From assembly GCF_014633365.1 (NCBI RefSeq), contig NC_068350.1:39485119-39549118 (forward strand): a stretch of 64,000 nt of DNA, given 5' to 3'. The translations under genes and the position numbers were made by a program. Shown one piece after another: positions 10,970 through 23,283 of the stretch (the first letter of the stretch is position 1; every line of letters begins with the position of its first letter). The notes under the pieces were generated by a model. It searched no databases. It had not been told where the DNA came from and saw only the letters and a list, made by a program, of their open reading frames with translations. The DNA is from Diospyros lotus (lineage: Eukaryota > Streptophyta > Magnoliopsida > Ericales > Ebenaceae).

Positions 10970-13900
10970 TCATGAGCTGAATTGAGTCCCAAAACTGAGA
11001 GCATGGCATTCAAGATTTCTCAAGTTCAACTGCACAATATTCAGGAAAATAGTTTAGGAATGCAAATGTAATATCATCAAACAGAACTTGCATTCTAAAA
11101 TGCAGAGGAAAAAAACAGAGGTGACAACTAAATTCTATGTTTAGTTTGAAATCTAATGGGTTGGAGTTAGTAGAACTCTTTTAAAACCATTAGATCTCTT
11201 GTTCCTTCCTCAAAAGGAAAGGATAAATAGAGCTATTGTATCCTAGATCCCAAAGTTCAATGCATTAAATCCACTCCATTCTTTATATGGTAAGGCTCTG
11301 AGAAAGAAAAATAATGACAATTGTTCCATGCCACTACAAAGGAAACGAGAACAAATATAAAAATAAAATTTACTCGATTTGAAGTATCTTCCGGCTGTAG
11401 TCATGAGCATTCCTGTATCAAATTCAAAATGTTTTGACATTATGCAATTCCCAGGCCATGGGTTCAGAAGGCTATGCTCATGGCATAGCTTGGTGGCACT
11501 CCTTCACACAAGGATAGGCCACTTCTCCAATTCAAGTGATTGTAAGAAGCACTGTTAAATTAATAGAAACCAGTTACCCATATGCAAGTACATAAGAAAT
11601 ACAAAATATTATATCTTCTTCTTTTTATGCTTTGCAAATTAATCAAACCAAGGAGCTATATTACTTTCAGTTTACGATTGAATGATCTCAAGCACAGTTT
11701 CCTATCCGAAACCAAAGCTTCTAATAGCCCATAATTGCATCTAATTTTTGTGCAGCTGGGAAGACAGAAGGATATACCAATACAGCCATCCCCGTCTCAC
11801 AAAATCTGGGAATGCATATAAGTCTTACCACCTGTCCTTCTGATCCTGCACCAACAGATTAACATTAATACATTCATCGGCAAAAGCACAGAAGGAAGTA
11901 CACCAGCTGATAGGTCCGAATTATTGGAGAAGTACCTTGTATTAGGCGAGTCTCGTACTTATCCTGATTTCCAACAAAATAAACGTGGGGACAGCTTTCA
12001 ATGAAGAAAGGATCTTTATCAGAAAAGGGATAACATCCTGTAAAATAAAGACAGCAAAATTACTAGCTTCAGCGAACAGTACACTGGATATATTGATATT
12101 CTTATCCATCCATAACAATGGTTCTAATTATTTAAGTTTTATTAATATCCGTTCTCAAAAATGACATTTTTGTGTTATCTTCTTGTCAAATGAACTTGCA
12201 TCATTGACCACATATAAGAAGCACATATGGACGTGCCAACAGGGTAATTTTCAAAAAAAATTGACATTGACATAGCAGGGATACATCAAATAATATCATT
12301 GTGTGTAAATGCCAGGTGAGTGCCATAGAAAACTCCAGTTATAAAAGTCTTGGAATTCAAATTGAAAATTCTTAAATTTAAAAACTTAAAATGAATGAAG
12401 TCTAATAAATGAATCCATATTTTTTTATTGTCAATTGGTATTCAACTTTTTTTTATAGCTACAATCTGGTTTTTTTAGTTTGTTCAAGAGATCAACAAGC
12501 AAAAACTCAAGATAAACATGGGTGTCCTGCAAGGGGTCATAAACATAGGTGTCTAACACAATAAGGGGCCTTATATGAAGTGTCTATGCTTCTTACAGCC
12601 ACTAGACTTCACAAGCCAAACTACTACAAAGTAAACTTATAGCAATATACCAACCGAGAGTATTTGGTGCTGTTGGCGCTAGATGCCTCCACCTCAATGT
12701 CCGCTCCATAAATTCTAGTTTATCTTTTGCTTCCGAATATCTCTCTAGATCATCAATATTCTGACCAGAAGTTCCAAGAAATCTAGAGCATAGAGAAGCA
12801 CCGTGTTGCTAAAGCATCTGTCTCGTGGAAGTACTATAACTTTTAAGTAACATTTCTTACCTGACATTGTCAAGCTCGAAAGAATGAGGGTTATTACAGG
12901 ACCTAAAAGTGTTATAAGCTGATGACCCAGGGAATAGACATCTATTCAGAGGCTGAAAGATAAGATATATTAGATTCCCATCTGTTGCAGTATAACAAAT
13001 AAGAAACTTAATGTACAGCTAGAGCCTTAAAACGTACCTGCTGTGGTAAGGAGAAATTTGCCGGGTCACTAGGTCCTGGCATTATATCTATAGGTACACC
13101 AGCTGCAATCTTCATGCAAGTATAGTATGTTAGACATTTAGGCTTCACACTAATATTAATTTTGGAAAACGACGACTTGTGTACCTGAGTCAACAAGATG
13201 TCCAGCTCTTTGATTGGCTCAGATAATTTAGATTGATCCTTTGAAGCCAAATTCTGTCCCAAAAAAACTACTGTTATTAGACATGCTGATAGTATTTTTT
13301 ATTGTCATTCAGATTAAGAGAAGTCAATAAACTTGGAAAAGAAGCTTCAAAATTTGATAAGTTTCTAATTCTTCTTAGATTGACAAATTAATTAATTAAA
13401 ACAGACTAGAATAATGAGCGATCGGCCAGTTCACAGTCATGAACGGCGAGAGGGATTATAGAGGTGAACATTCAGAGGCTATGATAAGTTAAGTTAGCGG
13501 ACAAGGCTACAGCAGAGAAAACATGGTTATCATCTGATTGAAATGAAGGGCGTGAAACTGCTGCAGTGCATGTGATGTGACACAAGATGACAGAATTGGT
13601 GGTACTTCAGTAGTGATTACAACTGAAGACCATAATGGCACTAGAGGCATGTGCGTGCTCACTGGGGAAATTATGGTACATTATGGGCCACACCTTGGTG
13701 TCTCTGGTGAGTTCCACTTATTGATTGGGAGAAGCATCATGATGACAAGTTGTTCAAGGTTGGGTTGACCAAGTGGTACAATACAGCAGTTAAATAACTC
13801 ATCATTAAAGGAGAACTTGGACCCGTAAATCACGGCCACACCAACTAACTGATAAAAAGCAAGAGAAGTATCTGGATAATTTTTTTTTTTTTAATAAATG

Positions 13901-14479
13901 GACCGGAACCTCTTATTTTTCCGAAAATCTGAAGAAAGTACCTCAAGAGAGTATTAGAAAATTAAGAAGAATATCAACAGCACAGCTAACACGAAAGGGC
14001 ATATGAAAAGTAAATGTCCACCTGACCATTAAGAAGTCCACGAGAAATTTCAACAGAATTCCCAGCAATTATTACTTGTACTATTTGAGCTGCAATACTC
14101 TGTTCCTGCTCAGTTGGAAATTTTGTAGTGTAAGAAAGATCAGAGACAGGTACTCATTAAGCAGACCTATTCTTTTTAAAGTCAAGTCATCAAGAACCAG
14201 CCTGAACCTTTTCATCTCCTAGGTACCCTGTTATGTGATCAACAAGAAGCTGGGAGTGAAGGGGGTTAGCACCGCTTCCAATGCTCAAACCCGATACAAA
14301 AACGACAAATTTGTCTTCTCCTGTACACGGTCAACTCTAGTGTCAGAGAAAGCTTAAAGGAAGAGGCAGCAACACAATTGAAGTAAAACTTTCCATGAAA
14401 AAAATCAGGGTTCCAGTTCCACAAATAGAATGGGCAAATTGTGTTTACTTACCCAGCCCAACCCCACACCCCCCCTCCC

Positions 14480-14510
<31 letters not shown>

Positions 14511-17500
14511 GGAAAACTAATTAGGTCCAAACATAAACTAAAGATTGCAATGCGAATGTTCCTTTCTTTACATCAAACTTTCAAAGTATGTAATAGTTGA
14601 ACATGCCATAAAAGCATAATTTTATATTTATAATCACGAAAGTCCACTTTCACAAATAAACATAGAGAGGATAATACAAAGGAAAATCACATTGAAGAAA
14701 AAGACAGCCCAAATAGAATTCAGGAAAAGGCACAAAAAAAACACAATCTCATTTCACCTCTTTCTTTTATCAAGTTTACATCAGATTTAATCTTTTGATT
14801 TGTATATTCAATTAATAGACTTTAATTCCAACAAGAATAATTATCTATACGGTCATTCAGGATTGCCTAGTGGTTAAATTATGCATGTTTTGATTTGAAC
14901 TCACTTTTAGATTCATCTACTTACAGCCAATAGTTTTACACCAAGGTTAGTTATTTTAATTGAATTTGATACTACAAATGGAATTTAGTTCCATGCAGGC
15001 ATTTTTTTATTTCGAAAAAAGCATCAAATTAAGGCTTGTGATTGTTTTTGTTTGTATTGAGCCACTGCAGACCATTTTTCTCAATGTAACCCTTCTGCCC
15101 ATTTAAAGTGTCAACTAAGTAATTTCTGTCACAGGGCATATATTCTGTTAGTGTTAACTTATTCCCTTCCAAGTAATTCAATCATCAACACGCTTAGAGG
15201 CAGCTTCAGGAGGAGATTAATCAACTAACTAAAAGTATGGGAAAAAGAAGTACAAGAGGAAAGACAATCGATAAGAAGGATAAGGAAAAGACAAGTCTGT
15301 CATATGCCGTGATCAAACCAAATATTTCTGTTAATCTGGATTCCAGAACCAAAAAGAAACTACTAATTTCACATTACCTTGTAACGTGGGCATCCATAAA
15401 ATAGCCATCTTGGGTTTAATATGCTCCACAACATCCATCTCAAAGCTTTCACACCAATGAACAAAAAGAACTGGACCCTCATATTCATGCTCAACCGTCA
15501 ACCCCCCAGAGATGTTGAAGCCCTTAATGATGATATTGCAACTTTAGGTATGCCCATCTCATACCACTTTCATTCACTCTTATATTTGTCTCAAATTTTC
15601 TTTAATAGGTGAATATTATAACTCTATTTGTAAACAGAAGATATGTAACATTAAAATTGAACAGCTCTACCAGGAGGCTGCTTGCATGGGAGGAAATATC
15701 TTTAACGCTAACATAATATTCTATTCTGTGACCAAAATACTTAATTGACACTTTAATCAGAGTTGAAGAGTTACGTTGAGAAAAATAGTCAACAAGGGCT
15801 CAATCAAGAAAATGATAAAGCTGGAGAGTGAATGGTTTTACTGATTTTTCTGTACACCATATTTCTATATTACTGCTTCCCGAAAATTATGACTCATAAT
15901 TATGTCTGAATTTCCATTTAGTCCATGAAGCATAATTATTTAATCATCAAAATGCTATATATATCTAGCAGTAGCTAAAGATTCAATCTACTAGAAGGCT
16001 TAAACCCTATATCCAATAAATGTTTGTAACTTCACCCAAAAGGTTAGTTCTAGGTTACTCTAAGGTTCAGGGGACCAGGTAATATACCCAAGGGCCAAGA
16101 CCTCTAAGGTTCAGCAGACTACCAACGGTATGCTGATAGGCCGCCGGTGCAACAAACCTATCATAGGCGTAACAAGCAACTGAAGACTTGAGGCTGGAAT
16201 TAAGGGGACCGCACATGCAGGTGTAACAACCAGCATGTGCGCATGGGGAAGGAGGGGTAAAGTTGTAATCCACACTGCTGAAGGAATAATCAGCAGTGTG
16301 AATGGGGAATTCTGTTAGGAGAGCGTGAGAAGGGGGTATAAGTAGGATAGGAGATGGAGAATTGGACAGCGAGCTTTTGGTAGAGAATTGGGAGAGTTAG
16401 GGCCTCTCGAATGCCCTGTTTCATTCTTGTTTTTCTGTTGAAAGGGATTGGAATATATTGATATTGGATTGTATTGGAATTCTATCAATTTGGTATCAGA
16501 GACAATCCTCACCTGATGGTGAACTTGACAGAGCGTGTTGGCGAGTTGGAGTCGACGGTGGAAGGCGTCAAAAGGGGGGTCGACGACATTAGAGGGAATG
16601 TACAGTCGGTGGAGCGTAATGTAGCGATGCTGCTTGAATAGTTCACTTTCATGCGAACGAGGTGGGATGAGCTGGAGCGGGAAAGGAAGAACAAGTCCAG
16701 AGAGCGGGAAGGGCCTTCGGAATTCACTTTGGATTCTGAAGTAACCCCTGGAGTTAAGGGGGGTTGCAATCCGGGAGGGGGTAGTGGGGGCGAGTACCGG
16801 GCGGACTTACATGGAAGACGATTGGAGATGCCTCTCTTCGAAGGAGACAATCCAGATAAGTGGATCTTTCGAGCCGAGAGGTATTTTGCTGTCAACCAAC
16901 TCACGGATGAAGAGAAGATTGACTCCGCAGCCCTGTGTTTTGAAGCCGCAGCACTGTCGTGGTTTCAATGGGAGACCAGGCGAAGAGGAATTCAGAGCTG
17001 GGAGGGCCTGAAACAAGGACTTCTGAGCCGGTTTCGCCCCACTCAGGAGGGGTCGTTAGAGGAGCGATTCTTGGCTCTTCGGCAAGAGGGATCGGTGGAG
17101 TATCGTTTGAAGTTTGAGACCATGGTTGCGGCAGTACCTGATGTGCCGGAGGCGTTTTTGGAGGGCCAATTCCTCAACGGCCTCAACCCAGAGATACGAG
17201 CCGAGATCAGAGTATTACAACCACGGGGGCTGGATCGAATTATGGTGGTGGCACAAAGTGTTGAGGACAAGAACTTAGCTCTTCAACATTACCATCGGAC
17301 AGCTGGGTCAACTAGGAGCGATTATTCCACCACCACCGCAATCGCAAGTCGGCTGTCACCGGTACCCGCGAAAGGTGTGGGTTCCTCCCAAAGGTCCGTG
17401 AACCAGCCAGGCCTCCGGATTCAGTCCGCAGGTAATGGTGGCAATTTTCCTTTCAAGAAACTTAGTGAGGCTGAGTGGAAGGCAAGGCGAGAGAAGGGCC

Positions 17501-20500
17501 TTTGCTTTCGCTGCGATGAGAAGTACTCGATTGGCCATAGGTGCAAGAACAAAGAGCTCCAAGTGCTGATGCTCTATGATGAAGAAATAGGCGAGGCTGC
17601 GGCAGAAGAAGAAGAGGAGCAAGGAGGTGACGAAGGGGTGGAATATGGAAGAGAGGTGATTGAATTATCTATGAATTCAGTGGTGGGATTAACTACCCCT
17701 CAAACGATGAAGCTAAGGGGGCTCATAGAAGGGCAGCCAGTGGTAGTTCTGGTGGATGGGGGAGCAACCCATAACTTCATCTCCTCCGAGTTGGTGTAAC
17801 GCTTGAATTTACCGATGACGGAAACGGCGGGATATGGGGTGATAATGGGAACTGGAATGGCGGTACAAGGTGCAGGAGTTTGCAAGGGGGTCAAATTGTC
17901 TTTGGATAACTTGCAGATAGTGGAAGAATTCCTTCCCTTTGAGTTAGGAAGTTTGAATGTCATTCTTGGCATGAAATGGCTGGCTTCGGTGGTAAGATGA
18001 GTGTGGATTGGAGGAATCTGACCATGAAGTTTTCAGTAGGGGGGATGGCAGTGACTTTGCAGGGTGATCCTAGCTTAAGTAAAGCATTAGTCTCCCTAAA
18101 AGCTATGATGAAGGCGTTGAAGGAGAGTGGGGAGGGAGTGTTGTTGGAAATTGGAGAGGTGGTTGCGGAATGCAATGAGCTGCAAGTGGGGCTGCCCGGA
18201 AGTTTGGAGGAATTATTGGCTGAGTTTGAAGGAGTTTTTTCCAGCCCAGTGGGACTGCCACCCACTAGAAACAGAGATCATGCCATAAATCTCCTACCCG
18301 ACACCCCCCCGGTTAGTGTTCAGCCTTACCGCTACCCGTATCTTCAAAAGAATGAGATCAAAAAGATGGTACGAGAGATGTTGGCAGCTGGTATTATCAA
18401 ACCTAGTGTTAGCCCTTTTTCTAGCCCGGTGTTGCTCGTTAAGAAGAAGGATGGGGGATGGCGATTTTGTGTAGACTACTGGGCTCTCAACAAGGTGACA
18501 ATCCCCGACAAGTTTCCTATTCCAGTCATTGATGAATTGCTGGATGAACTACATGGCGCGAAGGTTTTTTCGAAATTGGATCTCAAATCTGGTTACCACC
18601 AGATTCGAGTCAAGGCAGGAGACGAACCAAAGACCGCCTTTCGAACACATGAGGGCCATTATGAGTTCCTCGTCATGCCCTTCGGATTGACAAATGCCCC
18701 GGCCACCTTCCAATCCTTGATGAATGATGTCTTCAGGGAGTATTTGCGTCGGTTTGTGTTGGTTTTTTTTTATGATATTTTAATCTATAGCCAAAATTTT
18801 GACCAACATTTGCAGCACTTACGTTGTGTGCTGAAAGTGCTGGCCACAAATCAGCTGTTTGCCAACAAAAAGAAGTGCTCCTTTGGGCAGTTGGAGGTTG
18901 AATACCTGGGCCATATCATCTCCCAACAAGGCGTGTCGGCTGATCGTTGCAAGGTGCAAGCCATGATCGACTGGCCAGCGCCAAGTTCCTTGAAGGAGTT
19001 GCGGGGATTCCTTGGTCTTACGGGGTACTATAGGAGGTTCGTGAAGGATTATGGTAAGATGGCATGGCCCCTCACCGAGAAACTAAAGAAGAACAACTTT
19101 CGTTGGGATGGAGAGGCTGAACGAGCATTCCAGCAGCTCAAAACAGCCATGGTGTCGCTGCCAGTTCTTGCACTACCGGACTTCGATCAGCCCCTCATAA
19201 TTGAATCCGATGCTTCAGGGCATGGAGTAGGGGCAGTGTTGATGCAGAATCATAAACCGATTGCATATTATAGCCATGCTCTTAAACCATCGGAGAGGAA
19301 AAAATCGGTTTACGAAAAGGAGTTGATGGCCATGGTGTTTGCAGTCCAGAAATGGAGACATTATCTTTGGAGAAGGAAGTTCATAGTAAGAACGAACCAA
19401 AAAAGCTTGAAGTTTTTGTTTGAGCAGCGAATGGTGAGCCCGAATTATCAAAGGTGGATGCTGAAACTAATGGGCTTCCATTTTGAGATACACTACCGGC
19501 CGGGATTGGAGAACAAGGCTGCAGATAGCCTTTCGAGAATCAGCCACCCAGCAGCTCTATTCGCTCTAACGGTGCCAAGGGTGGTGCAACTCGATCAGCT
19601 GGTCCAAGAAGTGGAGAAGGATGCTTATTTACAGGGAATCATACAGAAATTAAAGGCGGATCCAGCTTACAGCTCAGATTTTCAGCTGGTAGGCGACCAA
19701 CTCCTCTATAAGGGGCGGTTGTTCCTGCCTAAGAAGTCTTCCCTAATTCCCTTGGTGCTCCAAGAGGGTCATGATAGCAGTGTAGGGGGTCATTCCGGGT
19801 TCCTAAAGACTTATAAGCGGATTGCAGCGAGTGTTTTTTGGGCGGGCATGAAGCGGGACATACGCCAATATGTGGAAAGGTGTGTCATTTGCTAGCAAAG
19901 TAAATATGAGTCCTTATCTCCAGGGGGTCTTTTGCAGCCTCTTCCGGTTCCTTGTCAGATTTGGGAGGATATAGCCATGGATTTTATTGACGGGTTACCG
20001 AAATCGGGTCATATGAATGCTATATTGGTGGTTGTAGATAGACTCAGCAAATACGGCCATTTTATTGGTCTCAAACACCCCTTTACAGCTGGAGCAATAG
20101 CTGGAATTTTCATAAAAGAGGTAGTATGGTTGCATGGTATGCCTAGGACTATTGTTTCGGATCGAGATAAGGTTTTTATGAGTCGTTTTTGGGAGGAGTT
20201 ATTTCGACTTCAAGGCACTAAGCTTCAACGTAGTACGGCCTACCACCCACAAACGGATGGGCAAACGGAAGTACTCAACCGGACCTTAGAGACTTATTTG
20301 CGCTGTTTTGCATCAGCAAGGCCTTTAGGGTGGTATGTGTGGCTGCCATGGGCGGAATTGTGGTACAACACCTCATACCACACTGCTTCACGGATTACTC
20401 CTTTCCAAGCTGTTTATGGGAGGGAGCCGCCAACCTTGATCCGATTTGACAAGGGATCAACCCCGGTATCAACAGTGGAACAGCAGTTGCTGGAGAGAGA

Positions 20501-23229
20501 TTTAGCATTGGACGAGCTCAAGAACCAGCTAGAACGAGCTCAAGTGATTATGAAGAAGGGGGCTGACCGGAGGAGAAGGGATGTGCAATTTGCAGTTGGT
20601 GATTTTGTCTACTTGAAATTACGGCCGTATAGAAGGAAGTCCCTAGCTGGCAGACCTAATGAGAAGCTGGCTCCGAGGTACTATGGGCCATTTGAAATTG
20701 AGCAGAAAGTGGGGTCAATGGCTTATAGACTCAAACTCCCAGTCAACTGCCGGGTTCACCCGGTTTTCCATGTGTCTCAGTTGAAAGAAGCTAAGGGCAG
20801 GCCCGACGCAATGGAGCAGATTCCCCTCGAGCTGCAGGCTGACTTAGAAATGAAGGTTGAACCAGAAGCAGTGTTGGGAGTGCGGCCTGGGAAGGGTTCT
20901 AACTTACGCGGGCTGGATATCCTGATCCAGTGGAAGGGCTTACCACCGTTAGAGGCAACTTGGGAGCCCTACAACATGATTCAGCAACAATTTCCAGCTT
21001 TTCACCTTGAGGACAAGGTGAAAGTCCGAGAGGAGAGTAATGATAGGCCGCCGGTGCAACAAACCTATCATAGGCGTAACAAGCAACTGAAGGCTTGAGG
21101 CTGGAATTAAGGGGACCGCACATGCAGGTGTAACAACCAGCATGTGCGCATGGGGAAGGAGGGGTAAAGTTGTAATCCACACTGCTGAAGGAATAATCAG
21201 CAGTGTGAATGGGGAATTCTGTTAGGAGAGCGTGGGAAAGGGGTATAAGTAGGATAGGAGATGGAGAATTGGACAGCGAGCTTTTGGTAGAGAATTGGGA
21301 GAGTTAGGGCCTCTCGAATGCCCTGTTTCATTCTTGTTTTTCTGTTGAAAGGGATTGAAATATATTGATATTGGATTGTATTGGAATTCTATTGGAATCC
21401 TATCATATGCTTGGGCCATGACAAACTCCCAACACCAAGCCAAAACTCCTATATCTGAATCTGACCCGAGTCAGACTCAAAAAACTTTTTTAGCTGGCAA
21501 CTGTTTGGTGGTAGTCCTGTGGTTTGGCTCTAATACCACTTGAAATACCACCCAAGAGCTCTCCAGTAGACAACGGATGTGGAATTGGACAGCGACAATG
21601 TTAATGTGGGAATTACACAAACAATCAATTGGTGCAATAAAGGGCAGTTCTGAAGTAAAATAACGGCAAAAACAAACGAGCAAGATCAACTATAGACAGT
21701 GCAGGGAACCTGATTTAAGCGGCAACTCAATCTGGTCTCCTAAGCCAGCTTCTAGGACTTCCTCAACCCAAAAATCACCAGCATCAGTTTCCTTCCCATG
21801 CAATGCAACCACAATTCCTATCAACACACATCAGTAGAAATTTTACATACCCAAAAGCATATGCTGGTTTACAATCTTCGGGCCAATTAGCAAGGAGATT
21901 TCCTGGTACAATCAATATATTGCCGTAGGTGATACTGCCAACTTGTACATTCAAAGCAATCATAAAATACAACATGGCTATTCATGTCAATGGCTGAGAA
22001 CCTTTTCAATGAGATAGCAGAATGAGGAAGTCTGTATAAAGACAGATAACTATAAGATCAACCTTCACGTAAATAAAGCTGATTTTAAGATACAACAGGA
22101 ATCTCAGGCTCTATCCTTGATTGCTAGGCCAAGAATGCCTCTCTCCAAAAGCATGAGGGGACTACCATTTCATTCAGAGATATTTTCCCGAATTTATGAT
22201 AATAAGCAGTTCATCATACAGACCTGTTACATAAACAGAAGGTAGAAGCACATTTCCACGAAGTTTAACTCTTCCACTTTCATCTTCCAAAACCAAATAA
22301 TCATCTGAGTGCATAAAATTATGAGGCTTTACAAGTGGGGTTGCAGATCTCTGTATATTGCAGAATCAAATTGATAAAGCTTCATTAACCTTGAACCATG
22401 ATCTCAATATGCATAAAGCATGATAAGGGGTATAAGGAAGAGGGTAAGGATTGCAAATACAGAAAAAGACTAGGAACATATATTGCAACTAAATACCTCC
22501 TTGGAGTACTCATCTAGAATAGTCGGTTTGAGCTTCATGTACTTGTAGAGTGTTCCAACAATTATGCATTCTTTTCCTTTTTCCAGTCCCAAAACTGTAC
22601 AGACTGCAAAAAGAAAAAGATCAGTATATCACTTTAAACCATCCCATGAAACTGCAACCATTATGGATGTAAATATATAATGCTAATGTATCATGAGCTC
22701 ATTTTGTTCTGGTACAAGATTTAAGAGCAAAACAAACTATTCACCAAAGTACAAGACTAGCCCCACAAAAGAAGCCAGACACGAGCTTCAATTAAAGTTC
22801 ACTCCACACACATGCACATTGCACGCAAATAACAGCCAATTGACTGAAGTACCCATCAATATCCTATCCTTGTGAAAACTCAATCACCAAGATACTTTAA
22901 ACCATGTCTAGTACACATAAACATTCAAAAGAACTACATACCAACTAGCAATTACTTACCAGAAAAATATTTGAGTACCAGATTCTCCAAATTATTGATG
23001 GACATTATCCAATGCAACTTTGAGGCTTAAAGTTCTAAAATGTTAAATATTGTACAGCAGAAGTTGAACATATGAATTCATCAAAACATGAAATAAATAG
23101 GTAAAATAAATTAAGGAATATGAACTAACTTGCAAGAAGAATGTTAACAGAAAAGCCTTAAGCCTTTTAAGCTCTAAACTACTATGAATCTGAAGACCCC
23201 CTCCCCAAATAAGTAAAATCCACATGATA

Positions 23230-23283
<54 letters not shown>

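Larger units (their letters stand above)
16134..21405 (+). mobile_element. Ty3/gypsy chromovirus LTR retrotransposon, full length but decayed
   Basis: The element is 5272 bp with TG...CA LTRs, and the 5-bp TSD TATGC is at 16129-16133 and 21406-21410. It has a primer-binding site for initiator tRNA-Met, a polypurine tract, a gag with a CCHC knuckle, then protease, RT, RNase H, integrase and a C-terminal chromodomain-like segment. That domain order and the chromodomain make it a chromovirus; the short LTRs and compact size suggest the Reina group (inference). It lies in POLD2 intron 5 on the opposite strand. The LTRs differ by 4 substitutions over about 354 aligned bases plus one 11-bp indel, so the insertion is recent. 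Nonsense codons, a frameshift and an altered RT active site make this copy non-autonomous. Confidence 0.95.

Noticed and set aside
11778..11790. Read-through of POLD2 exon 13 as an alternative C-terminus
   Set aside because: A GT donor at this point joins in phase to exon 14 at 11029, which supplies the conserved NLRNLEC block, so the read-through is intronic.
13577..13768. 63-codon frame inside POLD2 intron 7
   Set aside because: It lies in an intron, antisense to the gene, with no domain and no splice partners.
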